A DNA stretch of 64,000 bases from Agriterribacter humi (GCF_009192765.1 NZ_VOHQ01000005.1:124001-188000), one strand, 5' to 3'; counted from the stretch's first letter, positions 43,986 through 53,453 are shown. Program-made: numbers and translations. Notes: generated by a model from the sequence alone, not told the origin.

Positions 43986-44453
43986 ATGATACAACCCAGC
44001 ACATACAAAGCTCCTCCGTACGTTTTAGAGCGCCTATCACATTTACTGAATTTACTGAAAATTGAAAAGGAAAAATATGAACGGGTTGCATTTTCTGTAA
44101 CTGACCGGCAATTAAAATATGCAGTGAGCATTTTAGCACAGGAAAGTAACCAATATATATGTGAACTGGTATCCCAATTAAGATCACTTGGTGCGGATGC
44201 AAATACCGAACAGAATGAAAATATAAGAAGCAAAGAATATCCGGCGCCTGAAATGGATGCTACCCGGGACAAGATTGTAAACGTTACCACATTAGAATTT
44301 TGCAGGGAAAGTGAAAAACAAATGATTAATGCTTATAGGGCAGTGCTGAATGAACCCTTTCTGATGGAAGGAGTAAGAAAATTAATGCGTACTCAACTTA
44401 ATGGCATAATGTACGCTTTTTTGCAATTAAAACTCTTTAGTACAGCCAGTTAG
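43986..44453 (+). CDS. DUF2383-like four-helix protein
   Basis: 155 residues from ATG 43986; an earlier ATG at 43896 would add 30 residues that look unlike the domain. It is all-helical with the layout of DUF2383/PA2169 proteins: an N-terminal pair of helices with EKEKYERVA, then LAQESNQYICELVSQLRSLG, an acidic linker, LEFCRESEKQMINAYRAVL and a last helix RTQLNGIMYAFLQLK. The fold is ferritin-like, but a complete metal site is not visible. It is divergent from the CHASE3 kinase, in a stress island with CsbD. Function unknown. Confidence 0.7.
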   Translation: MIQPSTYKAPPYVLERLSHLLNLLKIEKEKYERVAFSVTDRQLKYAVSILAQESNQYICELVSQLRSLGADANTEQNENIRSKEYPAPEMDATRDKIVNVTTLEFCRESEKQMINAYRAVLNEPFLMEGVRKLMRTQLNGIMYAFLQLKLFSTAS

Positions 44454-44499
44454 TATGCAATGAAATGAGCCCGAAAAGGAAATGTATTATAAAAATGAA

Positions 44500-44528
44500 G
44501 GGATAAATCTTGGTGATTTATCCCTTTT
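44500..44528. terminator. Terminator between convergent genes
   Basis: GGGATAAATC (44500-44509), loop ttggt, GATTTATCCC (44515-44524), then TTTT. On the minus strand the stem is followed by T-rich sequence as well (CTTCATTTTT), so it can serve both the DUF2383-like gene and the CapD-type gene. Confidence 0.85.
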
Positions 44529-44544
44529 GTATATGTTTTTTATA

Positions 44545-46569
44545 TTATGACATTTTTATGGAATCCGTATATGCAGGAACAAACAGCACCTTCTTTTTTG
44601 TTTTAACTTCATCCAACTTAGAGAATTCAGAATTATTGCTGATAAATTCAGGAACAATTTGTTTCATTTTTCCAACCAGCTTGAGATGATCTCCCTGTTT
44701 GCATAGGTCGGTGAGGTTTTCAATATCGTTAAGCACCTCCTTATATGACCTGGAAACTACTTTTGCTATTTTAATTTTTTCATGATGAGTAGGTAAAGTC
44801 TTTTCCGCTTCATTCAACAACTCTTCATATAATTTTTCACCCGGCCGCAAGCCAGTATATACTATATTAATATCCTTATCAGGTATCAGTCCGGATAATT
44901 TAATCATGTTTGCTGCCAGGTCAGCGATTTTCACAGGCTCACCCATGTCAAAAACAAATATTTCCCCGCCATGTCCTACGGTAGCAGCTTCTAAAACCAG
45001 TTGTACAGCTTCCGGGATAGTCATAAAGTAACGGGTTATATCCGGGTGAGTAACTGTTATGGGGCCGCCATGCTGTATCTGAGTCCTGAAGCGGGGAATA
45101 ACAGAGCCATTAGAACCTAGTACGTTTCCAAACCGGGTAGTAATAAATTTTGTTTTAACGTTGGCGGTAATCGTAATTGAATCATCATCATCATCCTGTA
45201 TAAGACGGGAAAGGAATTCTGCTGCAGGCGGATTATTGGATGCATGATTTAGCGATTGAACATATGTTTCAGCAATGCGTTTGGAAGCACCCATGATATT
45301 TGTTGGATTCACTGCTTTGTCGGTAGATATCATAACAAATTTCTCTACTCCAAAACAAACTGATAAATCCGCCATATTTCTTGTACCCATTACATTGGTA
45401 AGTATCGCTTCCTCGGGATGCTTTTCCATCATAGGAACATGCTTATATGCCGCAGCGTGGAAAACAATATTAGGACGATATTCCTTGAAAGGAATGAGCA
45501 TTCTTCTCAAATTCCTTATACTGGCAATAAAAGTTTTTATTTTGGCTGAAGGATATTTTTCTTCCAGCTCAAGCTGTATCTCATGAAGGGGTGATTCAGC
45601 CTGGTCGCATAATATAACCATTTCCGGGCGATATGACATGACCTGCCTCACAATTTCGGCTCCAATAGAACCGGCGGCACCTGTAATAAGCACCCTTTTC
45701 CCGAAAATCTCTTCAGAAACCAATTGGTTATTAATCTCAATAGGCTTACGGGGAAGCAAATCTTCAATCTTCAAATCCTGCATCTGGCCAAGGCTAAGTT
45801 TGCCGCTCACCCATTGTTCTGATGGCGGTACTGTTTGAACTTTGATGCCCAAATTAAGACAACGGTCAATAATTGCCCTGAACTCAGGTTTGCCCGACTG
45901 TCCGTTAGGAAGAATAAGCTTGTCTATTGTAAGCTTTTTGTGCAATTCGGCCAATTCACGCGTATGGTACACTTTCTTTTGCTCTATGGTACTATTGATC
46001 TTTTTGCCTCCCGATTGAATAAAACCGCTTACAACAAATTTATGATTTCCGGCTGCTTCAATTGCCTGTTTAATAAGAATAGCATGATTATCCGATCCGT
46101 ATATTAATACTTTTTTTACATCGGTCATTGCATACCCTTTGGCTAAAATGTATACTTCTTTGATAGAAGTACGGAACATGATCAGTAAAGAAGAGCTAAT
46201 GAAAAAATTCAATACCAGTAAAGTTGGCATATCAAGAGATGGAATATGGTATATGCGATTCGCTATTATTTCTGAAACAAACGGATAGATCAGGCTAACC
46301 ATAAGGATTGCTGAAAATATCCTGAACATATCCTTTGTATTGGAATAACGGATAAGCCCTGTATAAATCCGCATAAAATAAAACACTGCAAGAGATAAAA
46401 AACTGAATAATCCTGCGTGGATAAAAAAGTGCCCACGCACCAAAACCGGAAAACGGAATTGTTTTAAAATAAAATAAGACAGTGCAAAAGATGCAGTTAC
46501 AATAACTGTATCTACCATCAAAATGATCCAGCGTGGAACAATGAAGGGTTTGTCGTAAAAAATTTTCAT
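44545..46569 (-). CDS. Nucleotide-sugar 4,6-dehydratase, CapD/WbpM type (polysaccharide biosynthesis)
   Basis: 674 residues. Four membrane segments (about 15-135), a first Rossmann domain (VKKVLIYGSDNHAIL near 155), then the catalytic SDR domain with VLITGAAGSIGAEIV near 289-303. The catalytic region MISTDKAVNPTNIMGASKRI has Met where ordinary SDRs have Tyr, as is known for this subfamily, which uses the Thr-Asp-Lys triplet. It probably converts UDP-GlcNAc to the 4-keto-6-deoxy sugar for exopolysaccharide or O-antigen. The last 60 residues are polar. It stands alone here, not in a polysaccharide cluster. Confidence 0.92.
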   Translation of the reverse strand: MKIFYDKPFIVPRWIILMVDTVIVTASFALSYFILKQFRFPVLVRGHFFIHAGLFSFLSLAVFYFMRIYTGLIRYSNTKDMFRIFSAILMVSLIYPFVSEIIANRIYHIPSLDMPTLLVLNFFISSSLLIMFRTSIKEVYILAKGYAMTDVKKVLIYGSDNHAILIKQAIEAAGNHKFVVSGFIQSGGKKINSTIEQKKVYHTRELAELHKKLTIDKLILPNGQSGKPEFRAIIDRCLNLGIKVQTVPPSEQWVSGKLSLGQMQDLKIEDLLPRKPIEINNQLVSEEIFGKRVLITGAAGSIGAEIVRQVMSYRPEMVILCDQAESPLHEIQLELEEKYPSAKIKTFIASIRNLRRMLIPFKEYRPNIVFHAAAYKHVPMMEKHPEEAILTNVMGTRNMADLSVCFGVEKFVMISTDKAVNPTNIMGASKRIAETYVQSLNHASNNPPAAEFLSRLIQDDDDDSITITANVKTKFITTRFGNVLGSNGSVIPRFRTQIQHGGPITVTHPDITRYFMTIPEAVQLVLEAATVGHGGEIFVFDMGEPVKIADLAANMIKLSGLIPDKDINIVYTGLRPGEKLYEELLNEAEKTLPTHHEKIKIAKVVSRSYKEVLNDIENLTDLCKQGDHLKLVGKMKQIVPEFISNNSEFSKLDEVKTKKKVLFVPAYTDSIKMS

Positions 46570-47023
46570 ACTTCAGTACAGTATTAGATTCGGATAACAA
46601 ATAATTACCAGGTTTTAAAATACAATACTGGAATTAAGGATGTAAAGGAAAGGAATAAGGTTTAGTTTGCCCGTATTCATACAGCAGGCAACAAGCTTTT
46701 TTGGCAATACATTAACGATACTGGAAATGATTTCATCTAACTCAGAAGGAACATCCGAGAATAGGAAATTGGGGTTATCAGTAGAGAGCAAAAAGAAACA
46801 ATTCGTTGCAAAGATGATAAAAAAAATTCACATTCAAGCACTTTCTGCTCATTTTATCTTTAATCAATTATATAAAAGGTATCTGATACACAACTTACTG
46901 CAAACATTTAATTATACAGCAAAACGAATATTTATTTTTCATAATGTATTTATACAACAATTATTATTATCATCTACCACTAATATCACACAGGTTAAAG
47001 CATTGTTACCTTCTTTCGGGCAA
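46570..47023. other. AT-rich gap without a supported gene
   Basis: 454 bases upstream of the CapD-type gene. A plus-strand frame (46667-47065) is open but begins with TTG, is composed of AT-driven residues, has no domain, and runs into the rhodanese gene on the other strand. A weak minus-strand -7-like element (CATCTTTG near 46815) could serve the CapD-type gene through a long leader. Confidence 0.5.
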
Positions 47024-47332
47024 TTAATTATGATATTTTTCCTGCCAGCCCAACATACCACCTGAAAGATTTTTGGTTTTGGTAAAACCTAATGTATCCA
47101 AAATCAGGCATGCCTGGCCGCTCCGGTTGCCGCTCCGGCAATAGCATATAACTTCTTTTTCCCTGAGAGGTTCAATTTCATCAATGCTCATACTTTGAAT
47201 TTTGCCGAGTGGCAAAAGAATACCTCCAATGTTGAACTCCGCATTTTCACGCGGTTCACGTACGTCTATTAAATTAAGTTGTTCACCTGCGTCCAATCTG
47301 CTCTTTACTTCTTCTGCAGTTATAAGTTCCAT
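47024..47332 (-). CDS. Rhodanese-like domain protein
   Basis: 102 residues, a single rhodanese domain: LIDVREPRENAEFNIGG, the active-site loop CYCRSGNRSG with the catalytic Cys before R-S-G-N-R-S, and NLSGGMLGWQ at the end. It is cytoplasmic; no signal peptide. It probably carries persulfide sulfur. It is the last gene of a minus-strand group ddl - PASTA protein - rhodanese, with a 27-base gap to the PASTA gene. Confidence 0.93.
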   Translation of the reverse strand: MELITAEEVKSRLDAGEQLNLIDVREPRENAEFNIGGILLPLGKIQSMSIDEIEPLREKEVICYCRSGNRSGQACLILDTLGFTKTKNLSGGMLGWQEKYHN

Positions 47333-47359
47333 TTTATTTGCTTTATGCTATTAATCTAA

Positions 47360-48196
47360 CTAATATTCGTTCAATGCCGGTTCAGGGTTGGGTGCATCAA
47401 CATTTGTACTATCAATTTTTCTAACCGGTTTGTTATTGGTAATCCAAACGTCTATCATTTGCCCTTTTCGAATGCGGTTCAGATTTCCGTTATCGTTATA
47501 ACGCTCCGGCTGCTGCCTGAATACATAAGAAGAACCGGTATCCTGGATTGTGCCGTCCTGAATAACACTACCAGGTATAATTCCATTGGCTTCCAGTAAG
47601 GTAACAGCTTCTTCATAATTCATACCAAAAAGATCAGGTACAGGCATTTCTATACTTCCGATCCCGGCTCCTAAAACCAATGACACCACTGAACCCATTG
47701 TAATTTTTGCCCCCGGTTTTATCGTTTTATTATTCAACGACTGATCCAACACTGCATTTTTGGCTATATCCGGCGTATAGGTTGTGTCGCCTAATTTCAG
47801 GCCTCTTGCTTTTAATTCAAGTTCCGCATTTCTAAAGCTCATCCCCACCAGGTTAGGCATTTCAATTACAGGCGGAACCGCCCGGTTTATTGTTAAATAA
47901 ACCACGCGATTTACTTTCACGGATGCATCTGGTTCGGGAAACTGCTTTACAACAGCAAGAGGTGCAAGCGTATCATAATATACGGAGTCCTGCACCCACA
48001 CCTCAAACCCCTGCTTATTAAGCAAAGCAGTAGCTTCTTTGATATTTTTGTTGCCCACATCGGGAACTTTAAGATAAGAACCATGATGCGTGAAATATTG
48101 AAGTGATTGCAGAGACAAAAAAACGAGGAGAAAAATGGTTACAGCAGCAACCAATACATTGAACCATAATGGACGTTGAGTTATTATCTTAAACAT
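47360..48196 (-). CDS. PASTA domain protein, membrane anchored
   Basis: 278 residues: a short cytoplasmic start, one membrane segment (about 12-32) and three PASTA repeats outside. Each repeat begins with the V-P-D/N-L-x-G-x-x pattern: YLKVPDVGNKNIKEATALL, EMPNLVGMSFRNAELEL and MPVPDLFGMNYEEAVTLL. There is no kinase or transpeptidase domain. PASTA domains bind muropeptides or help divisome proteins; ddl next door (67-base gap) supports a cell-wall role. This stand-alone form is usual in Bacteroidota. Confidence 0.92.
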   Translation of the reverse strand: MFKIITQRPLWFNVLVAAVTIFLLVFLSLQSLQYFTHHGSYLKVPDVGNKNIKEATALLNKQGFEVWVQDSVYYDTLAPLAVVKQFPEPDASVKVNRVVYLTINRAVPPVIEMPNLVGMSFRNAELELKARGLKLGDTTYTPDIAKNAVLDQSLNNKTIKPGAKITMGSVVSLVLGAGIGSIEMPVPDLFGMNYEEAVTLLEANGIIPGSVIQDGTIQDTGSSYVFRQQPERYNDNGNLNRIRKGQMIDVWITNNKPVRKIDSTNVDAPNPEPALNEY

Positions 48197-48263
48197 ATTT
48201 ACTGATAAGTCTTTAAATCGGAAACCTAAGTTTTACTCCATATATACCTGTTAATCCTATTGT

Positions 48264-49253
48264 TCATTTCCTTCGCAACAAAGCCTCATCAATTAAAGCT
48301 GAATAAAACGCCTTCAATGTCCAATTTAAGGCTTTTACCTGTTGTGGAACTATACTGGCTTCGCTCTGACCGGGAACTGTATTGATTTCAAGTAAGTAAG
48401 GAAGCTCATTTTCCTCATTATAAATAAAATCCATTCTAACAATACCGCGGCAGTTGAACAATTCGTATACCTTCCTGGCATTTTGCGTTAACTTTTCCAA
48501 AATTCCTTCCGGAATTTGTGCCGGTGTAACTTCCGTAGACATTCCTGCGGTATATTTCGCCTCATAATCAAAAAAATCTTTCTTACTGATTACTTCTGTA
48601 ACAGGCAGAATGATAATCTCCTCTTTGGTTTTAAATACCCCGATGGTAAACTCTCTTCCTTTTATAAATTCCTCCACCAATACCTGCTCATCTTCATTAA
48701 AAGCTTTTTCCAACGCCACAGGTAACGCTGCCGGGGTAAGCACCTTGCTCATGCCTATACTGGACCCTCCATTATTGGGCTTAACAAATACAGGGAGCTG
48801 TACCTGCGCCAGTATTTCTTCCGGCAATATGGCATTGTGCCTGAAAAGATGCACAGACTTGGCTACACGGATCCCTGAAAAAGCAGCTATGGCCACAGTG
48901 TACCGTTTATTAAACGTAAGGGCCGAAGTGGCGGCATCGCAGGAAGTATAGGGCAGGTTTAGCAAATCAAAATATCCCTGCAGCTTTCCATCCTCGCCCG
49001 GCGTGCCATGTATACCAATTAAAACAGCATCGAACTTTATGATGGTTCCGTTGATATTAATCGAAAAATCATTCTTATCTACCGGTAAATTATCATTACC
49101 GGTACTGTAAAACCAACCACCGGGGGTTATGTTTATCGTATAAACGTCATATTTATCCTTATCAATATTATTTTCAATAGTGATGGCACTTTTATAGGAA
49201 ATAACCGCTTCACCTGAATAGCCGCCGGTAACAAAAGCAATATTGGGTTTCAT
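48264..49253 (-). CDS. ddl: D-alanine--D-alanine ligase
   Basis: A 329-residue ATP-grasp ligase making D-Ala-D-Ala for peptidoglycan. VAFVTGGYSGEAVIS is the N-terminal loop, then LIGIHGTPGEDGKLQGYFD, FVKPNNGGSSIGMSKV, VEEFIKGREFTIGV, VRMDFIYNEE and LEINTVPGQSEASIVPQQ with the metal-binding Glu and Asn. The N-terminal signature is GGYSGE where many have GGxSxE. It is first in a likely operon with the PASTA and rhodanese genes. Confidence 0.96.
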   Translation of the reverse strand: MKPNIAFVTGGYSGEAVISYKSAITIENNIDKDKYDVYTINITPGGWFYSTGNDNLPVDKNDFSININGTIIKFDAVLIGIHGTPGEDGKLQGYFDLLNLPYTSCDAATSALTFNKRYTVAIAAFSGIRVAKSVHLFRHNAILPEEILAQVQLPVFVKPNNGGSSIGMSKVLTPAALPVALEKAFNEDEQVLVEEFIKGREFTIGVFKTKEEIIILPVTEVISKKDFFDYEAKYTAGMSTEVTPAQIPEGILEKLTQNARKVYELFNCRGIVRMDFIYNEENELPYLLEINTVPGQSEASIVPQQVKALNWTLKAFYSALIDEALLRRK

Positions 49254-49347
49254 GTATTATAGCCAGTTTGCATGCAAAGAAACGATTTTTGATATCAAAT
49301 ATGATAATTGAAAAGCTAAATTTCATCGTTTGCCACCCATTGTTTAC

Positions 49348-49830
49348 TTACTTATCTTCTTTCATTTCTGCACCCACCCCTTCATTTCCCGCATCTAAAA
49401 CAAATTTCCATCTCCCGTCTGCCTGCTTTTTCCAGATGGTTACATAGGTTCCCCGGCGCGCAGAATCTCCTGTTTGCATACTATAAACCCCATAGGTATA
49501 ACCCATATCTGCAGATGTTGCAACATCGCCGCCCACGGGCTGCCAGGTAAGTATAACCGAAGAATCATTAAAGGAACTAATGAAATCTATAGCATCAGCA
49601 CCTTTTACCGGCAAACTGTTTGGCTGTAATAACACGCCATCAGCCTCAATATATTCAAGAAAGGCTTTCTTCATTCCCACTTCTTTTGAACGATTGGAGA
49701 AATCAACATCCGTTTGCTGCATTTCATTTAATGCATTCATCCGTTCAGTATTCTCCCTGAACTGAAGATTGCAGGAAGCATTAATCAGAAATAATAAAGC
49801 AGGTGCAAAAGAAATCACAGTCCTTTTCAT
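49348..49830 (-). CDS. SnoaL/DUF4440-like (NTF2-fold) lipoprotein
   Basis: 160 residues from ATG 49830; the frame is open seven codons further. A signal peptide ends in a lipobox (FLINASC). The mature part has the cone-like NTF2 fold pattern of DUF4440 proteins: a helix with VGMKKAFLEYIEADGVLLQP, GADAIDFISSF, LTWQPVGGDVATSADMGYTY and a last strand VTIWKKQADGRWKFVLDAG. It is a secreted lipoprotein of unknown ligand or activity. The terminator of the upstream ferredoxin gene lies between the two, so it is transcribed separately. Confidence 0.85.
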   Translation of the reverse strand: MKRTVISFAPALLFLINASCNLQFRENTERMNALNEMQQTDVDFSNRSKEVGMKKAFLEYIEADGVLLQPNSLPVKGADAIDFISSFNDSSVILTWQPVGGDVATSADMGYTYGVYSMQTGDSARRGTYVTIWKKQADGRWKFVLDAGNEGVGAEMKEDK

Positions 49831-49842
49831 AATTCTATATTC

Positions 49843-49881
49843 AAAAAACAAGGGTGAAGAATCATTTTCATGTCTTCACCC
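49843..49881 (-). terminator. Terminator after the ferredoxin gene
   Basis: On the minus strand GGGTGAAGA (49881-49873), a 12-base loop, TCTTCACCC (49860-49852), then TTGTTTTTT. A second small hairpin, ATGATGC-gaa-GCATCAT (49911-49927), lies just before it. Confidence 0.75.
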
Positions 49882-49983
49882 TGAAACGGGAAATATCACC
49901 CGCCTGTAATATGATGCGAAGCATCATTAGTTAAGAATGTAAAACTGCTCTTTATTTGCCGCAGCGCACGCCCTTCCAAAAGG

Positions 49984-50331
49984 TTATACGTGCAACTTTT
50001 CTTTTTTAGCCATTAATTCCTCTACTGTTTCCTGATACATTTCATCAGGTACGCAACAATCTACCGGGCATACCGAAGCACACTGAGGCTCTTCATGAAA
50101 CCCCTGGCATTCGGTACATTTATCAGGAACAATATAATAAATATCAACACTTACAGGAGGGTTGCGTTGATTTACTTCCATAACCGTTCCGTCCATCAGT
50201 GTAAAATCCCCCTTTATAGTAGTGCCATCAGCAATTGCCCACTCCACTCCACCTTCATAAATTGCATTGTTCGGACATTCAGGTTCACAGGCTCCACAAT
50301 TAATACATTCATCTGTTATTTTAATCGCCAT
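49984..50331 (-). CDS. 4Fe-4S dicluster ferredoxin
   Basis: A 115-residue soluble ferredoxin. The first cluster motif is [12 protein letters not shown] (residues 9-20), the second [18 protein letters not shown], with an insertion between the cysteines, and the two Cys groups cross-supply the two clusters. The C-terminal helix is acidic. This Bacteroidota form is usually found divergent from the acyl-CoA reductase gene, as here, which suggests it may pass electrons in that context; the partner is not proven. Confidence 0.94.
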   Translation of the reverse strand: MAIKITDECINCGACEPECPNNAIYEGGVEWAIADGTTIKGDFTLMDGTVMEVNQRNPPVSVDIYYIVPDKCTECQGFHEEPQCASVCPVDCCVPDEMYQETVEELMAKKEKLHV

Positions 50332-50365
50332 ACTAATTTACAATTTTTCGGATAATTTTTAGCAA

Positions 50366-50386
50366 TAGATTTGCACATCAAAGATA
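50366..50386. promoter_or_regulatory. Back-to-back Bacteroidota-type promoters
   Basis: Plus strand: TAGATTTG at 50366-50373, 34 bases before the acyl-CoA reductase start. Minus strand: TATCTTTG at 50386-50379, 47 bases before the ferredoxin start. The two -7 elements are five bases apart and face away from each other, so polymerase binding at one should exclude the other. Confidence 0.65.
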
Positions 50387-50407
50387 ATCACACTGAATTT
50401 AAAATCC

Positions 50408-51418
50408 ATGTTGAATTTACAACAACGAATCAATATATTAACCTATCTGCAAAAATATATAGCCGGTAACGATCCCGTTTGGCTGAATATAAAAACGCAG
50501 GCAGCCGAAAGCAATCCCTGGTTTATCGCTCCATTTATTGATAACGCCATTCAGAATATAGCTTTACAGCTTCTTGAACCATCGAAAATGAATACTTGGG
50601 CTGCTTCATACGATATACCCGAGCAAACCCCCGCTCCTGTTAATATAGGTATTACCATGGCGGGTAATATTCCCCTTGCAGGATTTCATGACTTTTTATG
50701 TGTTTTTATATCCGGCCATAAACAAACCATTAAGCTGTCTTCTAAAGATAATGTACTCCTGAGGCATATCGCCGAAAAGATGATATCCTGGGATCCAGCA
50801 ATAAAGGATTACATTGTTTTTGCGGATATGCTTAAAGGATGTGAGGCCTATATTGCCACAGGATCCAATAATACTGCCCGGTATTTTGAATATTATTTCA
50901 GGAAATATCCTCATATCATCAGAAAGAACCGAACTTCCATAGCCATATTAAAAGGAGATGAAACCGGGGGGCAACTGGAAAAACTGGCGGACGATGTTTA
51001 CCTGTATTTTGGATTGGGGTGCCGGAATGTTACTAAAATTTATGTGCCTGCCGGCTATGATTTTCTACCGCTGTTAGAATCATTTAAAAAATATGACAAC
51101 CTGATCGAAAATCATAAATATAAACATAACTATGATTTTAACCTGGCAATGCAAATGATGAACCAGCAATTTTATATGACTAATGGTTCTGTCATCTTAT
51201 CTGAAAATCCATCCGTTTTCTCGCCGATAAGCCAGCTACACTATGCGTTTTATAACGAGCCGGAAGATATATACAGCACCCTTAACCCGGAAGAAATTCA
51301 ATGCATTATTGGAACAGGTAAAATTCCTTTGGGTACTGCCCAATCGCCCGGCTTAACCGATTACGCGGATGGAATTGATACTATGAAATTTTTAAACCGG
51401 CTCACAAAAAGCAATTGA
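50408..51418 (+). CDS. LuxC-type acyl-CoA reductase
   Basis: 336 residues of the LuxC-like acyl-CoA reductase family in the aldehyde dehydrogenase superfamily. Visible landmarks are the nucleotide-binding region GITMAGNIPLAGFHDFL, EAYIATGSNNTARYFEYYF, and GLGCRNVTKIYVP, whose Cys within the G-C-R-N motif is the likely thioester nucleophile. It reduces an acyl-CoA to the aldehyde with NADPH; the physiological acyl group is not known. It is divergent from the ferredoxin gene and monocistronic. Confidence 0.88.
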   Translation: MLNLQQRINILTYLQKYIAGNDPVWLNIKTQAAESNPWFIAPFIDNAIQNIALQLLEPSKMNTWAASYDIPEQTPAPVNIGITMAGNIPLAGFHDFLCVFISGHKQTIKLSSKDNVLLRHIAEKMISWDPAIKDYIVFADMLKGCEAYIATGSNNTARYFEYYFRKYPHIIRKNRTSIAILKGDETGGQLEKLADDVYLYFGLGCRNVTKIYVPAGYDFLPLLESFKKYDNLIENHKYKHNYDFNLAMQMMNQQFYMTNGSVILSENPSVFSPISQLHYAFYNEPEDIYSTLNPEEIQCIIGTGKIPLGTAQSPGLTDYADGIDTMKFLNRLTKSN

Positions 51419-51660
51419 TTTTACAGAGCACTGTTTTTCACAACCATCTAACATTCCTTAACATTTTCATTACGTATTCCTTCGTAACTTCACAACACTT
51501 CTTTGAAATACGAAATTGTTCCTAATCATTTGTTAAGCCTGTTACGATGAAATGTCATATTCACGGCCGATTTATTTATTTTGTATCAGTAAAGGCATAG
51601 CGTTTGATTGAACAATTGAAGTCTATTTTAATTTAGCTAAAAAATAAAATTCACATACAA

Positions 51661-53166
51661 ATGAAAATTAAACAGATAGTATTCACAGTGTTGATAAGCG
51701 CCGCTACCGCATTAGGTGTAATGTATGCTTACAACTCATTTGTTACAAAACCCGTGGCTATTCAGGATGGTGTAAAAATTCCGGCTAATTATGCAGGGTT
51801 ATTTAATGGAGACAATATTCCTGGTCCTGTAGACTTTGAACAGCCCTCAAAAGTAGCTGTACCCGCTGTAGTGCATATCACCACAGTGATTGGAAAATCA
51901 GAGGCCAGCAATAACCTGCCCCGCAAGAGTAACCCTTTTCAGGGACTTGTGCCTGATGACTTTTTTGACGATTTTTTTGGTAACGGGCCCAATATGAGGA
52001 GCATGCCGCAAAGAGCTTCGGGGTCAGGAGTTATTGTAAGCCAGGATGGTTACATTATTACCAATAACCACGTAATTGATGGCGCCTCTGAAATTAAAGT
52101 AAGCCTCAACAATAATAGCAGCTATACAGCAAAAGTAGTAGGCGCCGATGCCAGCAGCGATCTTGCAGTATTAAAAATTGATGCAAAAAATCTTCCCTTT
52201 TTATTGTATGGTAACTCCGATAATGTGCAAATAGGACAATGGGTGCTGGCCATTGGCTATCCCTTAAACCTGGAAACTACGGTAACTGCAGGTATAATCA
52301 GTGCTAAAGGAAGAACACTGGGTTTAAATGCACGCCGGAGCAAAACGCCTATAGAATATTTTATACAAACGGATGCGGCGGTTAACCAGGGAAACAGTGG
52401 CGGTGCGCTGGTTAATACAAATGGTGAATTGGTTGGTATTAACTCTGCTATTGCATCCCCCACCGGATCATATGCCGGCTATTCCTATGCCATTCCGGTA
52501 AATATTGTAAAGAAAATAGTAAACGATCTGATCCAGTTCGGTACCGTTCAAAGAGCATATCTGGGCATAAGCTATTTGCCCGATGGGGCTCCGGATTCTG
52601 AAAAAGAAAAAGTGGGCTATAAAACCGGGCAAGGTGTGTATGTAAGAGAAGTTGCAGAAGACGGTGCTGCCGCAGCTTCAGGCATCAAGGCCGGTGATTA
52701 TATCTCCAAGCTTAATGATGTTCCCATTACGTCAGGCAATGAACTGGTAGAAAAAGTTGCGAGACTGAAACCCGGCGACAAGGTTAAAATTACTTATCTA
52801 AGAAACGGAAAAGAATCCACTGTAAATCTTACGCTAAAAAACAAAACAGGTACATATGATATTGTAAGAACTTCTGTGCTGGATGATTTTGGAGTGGATT
52901 TTGTGCCTCTTGATAAGAAAAAAGCAAATGAATACGGGCAAACTGGTGGCGTAATAGTGAAGAAGATAAACCCCAACGGCTTAATAGAAGCACAAACAAG
53001 GATGCGTGACGGCTTTATTATTCTTCGTGTAAATGATAACCCTGTAACATCTGTGGATGAATTATCCGCTGAAGTTGAAAAGGCAGGAAACAGCATTAAA
53101 CTTGATGGGTTTTACCCCGGGTTTGAAGGGTTGTATACTTATAATATCAGTAAAGAACCCCAGTAA
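51661..53166 (+). CDS. Periplasmic serine protease, Do/HtrA family
   Basis: 501 residues: N-terminal signal or anchor (1-25), trypsin-like domain with His137 (IITNNHVIDG), Asp167 (SSDLAVL) and Ser246 (NQGNSGGALVN), then two PDZ domains (from about 295 and about 400). GSGVIVSQDGYI precedes the catalytic part. It degrades or chaperones misfolded envelope proteins. The 242-base region upstream contains two thymine-rich tracts and no further gene. A strong terminator ends the unit. Confidence 0.95.
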   Translation: MKIKQIVFTVLISAATALGVMYAYNSFVTKPVAIQDGVKIPANYAGLFNGDNIPGPVDFEQPSKVAVPAVVHITTVIGKSEASNNLPRKSNPFQGLVPDDFFDDFFGNGPNMRSMPQRASGSGVIVSQDGYIITNNHVIDGASEIKVSLNNNSSYTAKVVGADASSDLAVLKIDAKNLPFLLYGNSDNVQIGQWVLAIGYPLNLETTVTAGIISAKGRTLGLNARRSKTPIEYFIQTDAAVNQGNSGGALVNTNGELVGINSAIASPTGSYAGYSYAIPVNIVKKIVNDLIQFGTVQRAYLGISYLPDGAPDSEKEKVGYKTGQGVYVREVAEDGAAAASGIKAGDYISKLNDVPITSGNELVEKVARLKPGDKVKITYLRNGKESTVNLTLKNKTGTYDIVRTSVLDDFGVDFVPLDKKKANEYGQTGGVIVKKINPNGLIEAQTRMRDGFIILRVNDNPVTSVDELSAEVEKAGNSIKLDGFYPGFEGLYTYNISKEPQ

Positions 53167-53200
53167 GAATTATAGTAATTCAAATTTATGCATATAAAAA

Positions 53201-53227
53201 ATGTCCCGGAAAACCGGGACATTTTTT
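53201..53227 (+). terminator. Terminator of the HtrA-family protease gene
   Basis: ATGTCCCGG (53201-53209), loop aaaa, CCGGGACAT (53214-53222), then TTTTT. Nine perfect pairs, 35 bases after the stop codon. Confidence 0.93.
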
Positions 53228-53365
53228 ATAATAAAACACATTGATGATAAGCGCTCCTTCCCTTTTACACAATGCCCTCAATTATTATAACACGCTCTAC
53301 TCCCCCGGCTGTTTTAAATTAACGCTATTATAACCGCATGATTCTTTACCGGGGGTTCCCGGTTA

Positions 53366-53383
53366 CTAATGGTAACCCATTAG
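53366..53383. promoter_or_regulatory. Palindrome upstream of the NarX-type kinase gene
   Basis: CTAATGG (53366-53372), taac, CCATTAG (53377-53383): a perfect 7-bp dyad 70 bases before the kinase start. It could be an operator. It contains GGTAACCC, which resembles the ECF motif at 23115, but no second box follows. Confidence 0.35.
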
Positions 53384-53453
53384 GTGAATGACCCTGGCGT
53401 AATAATGTTGTTATGAAACCAATGGAAAGCCCGGGAAAAAATATATATTCGTA

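Noticed and set aside
46667-47065. Plus-strand open frame of 132 codons upstream of the CapD-type gene.
   Set aside because: TTG start, AT-driven composition, no domain or signal, and overlap with the end of the rhodanese gene.
53371-53378. GGTAACCC upstream of the NarX-type kinase as a further target of the ECF sigma factor.
   Set aside because: The second box GTATTAA is not present at the needed distance on either strand.
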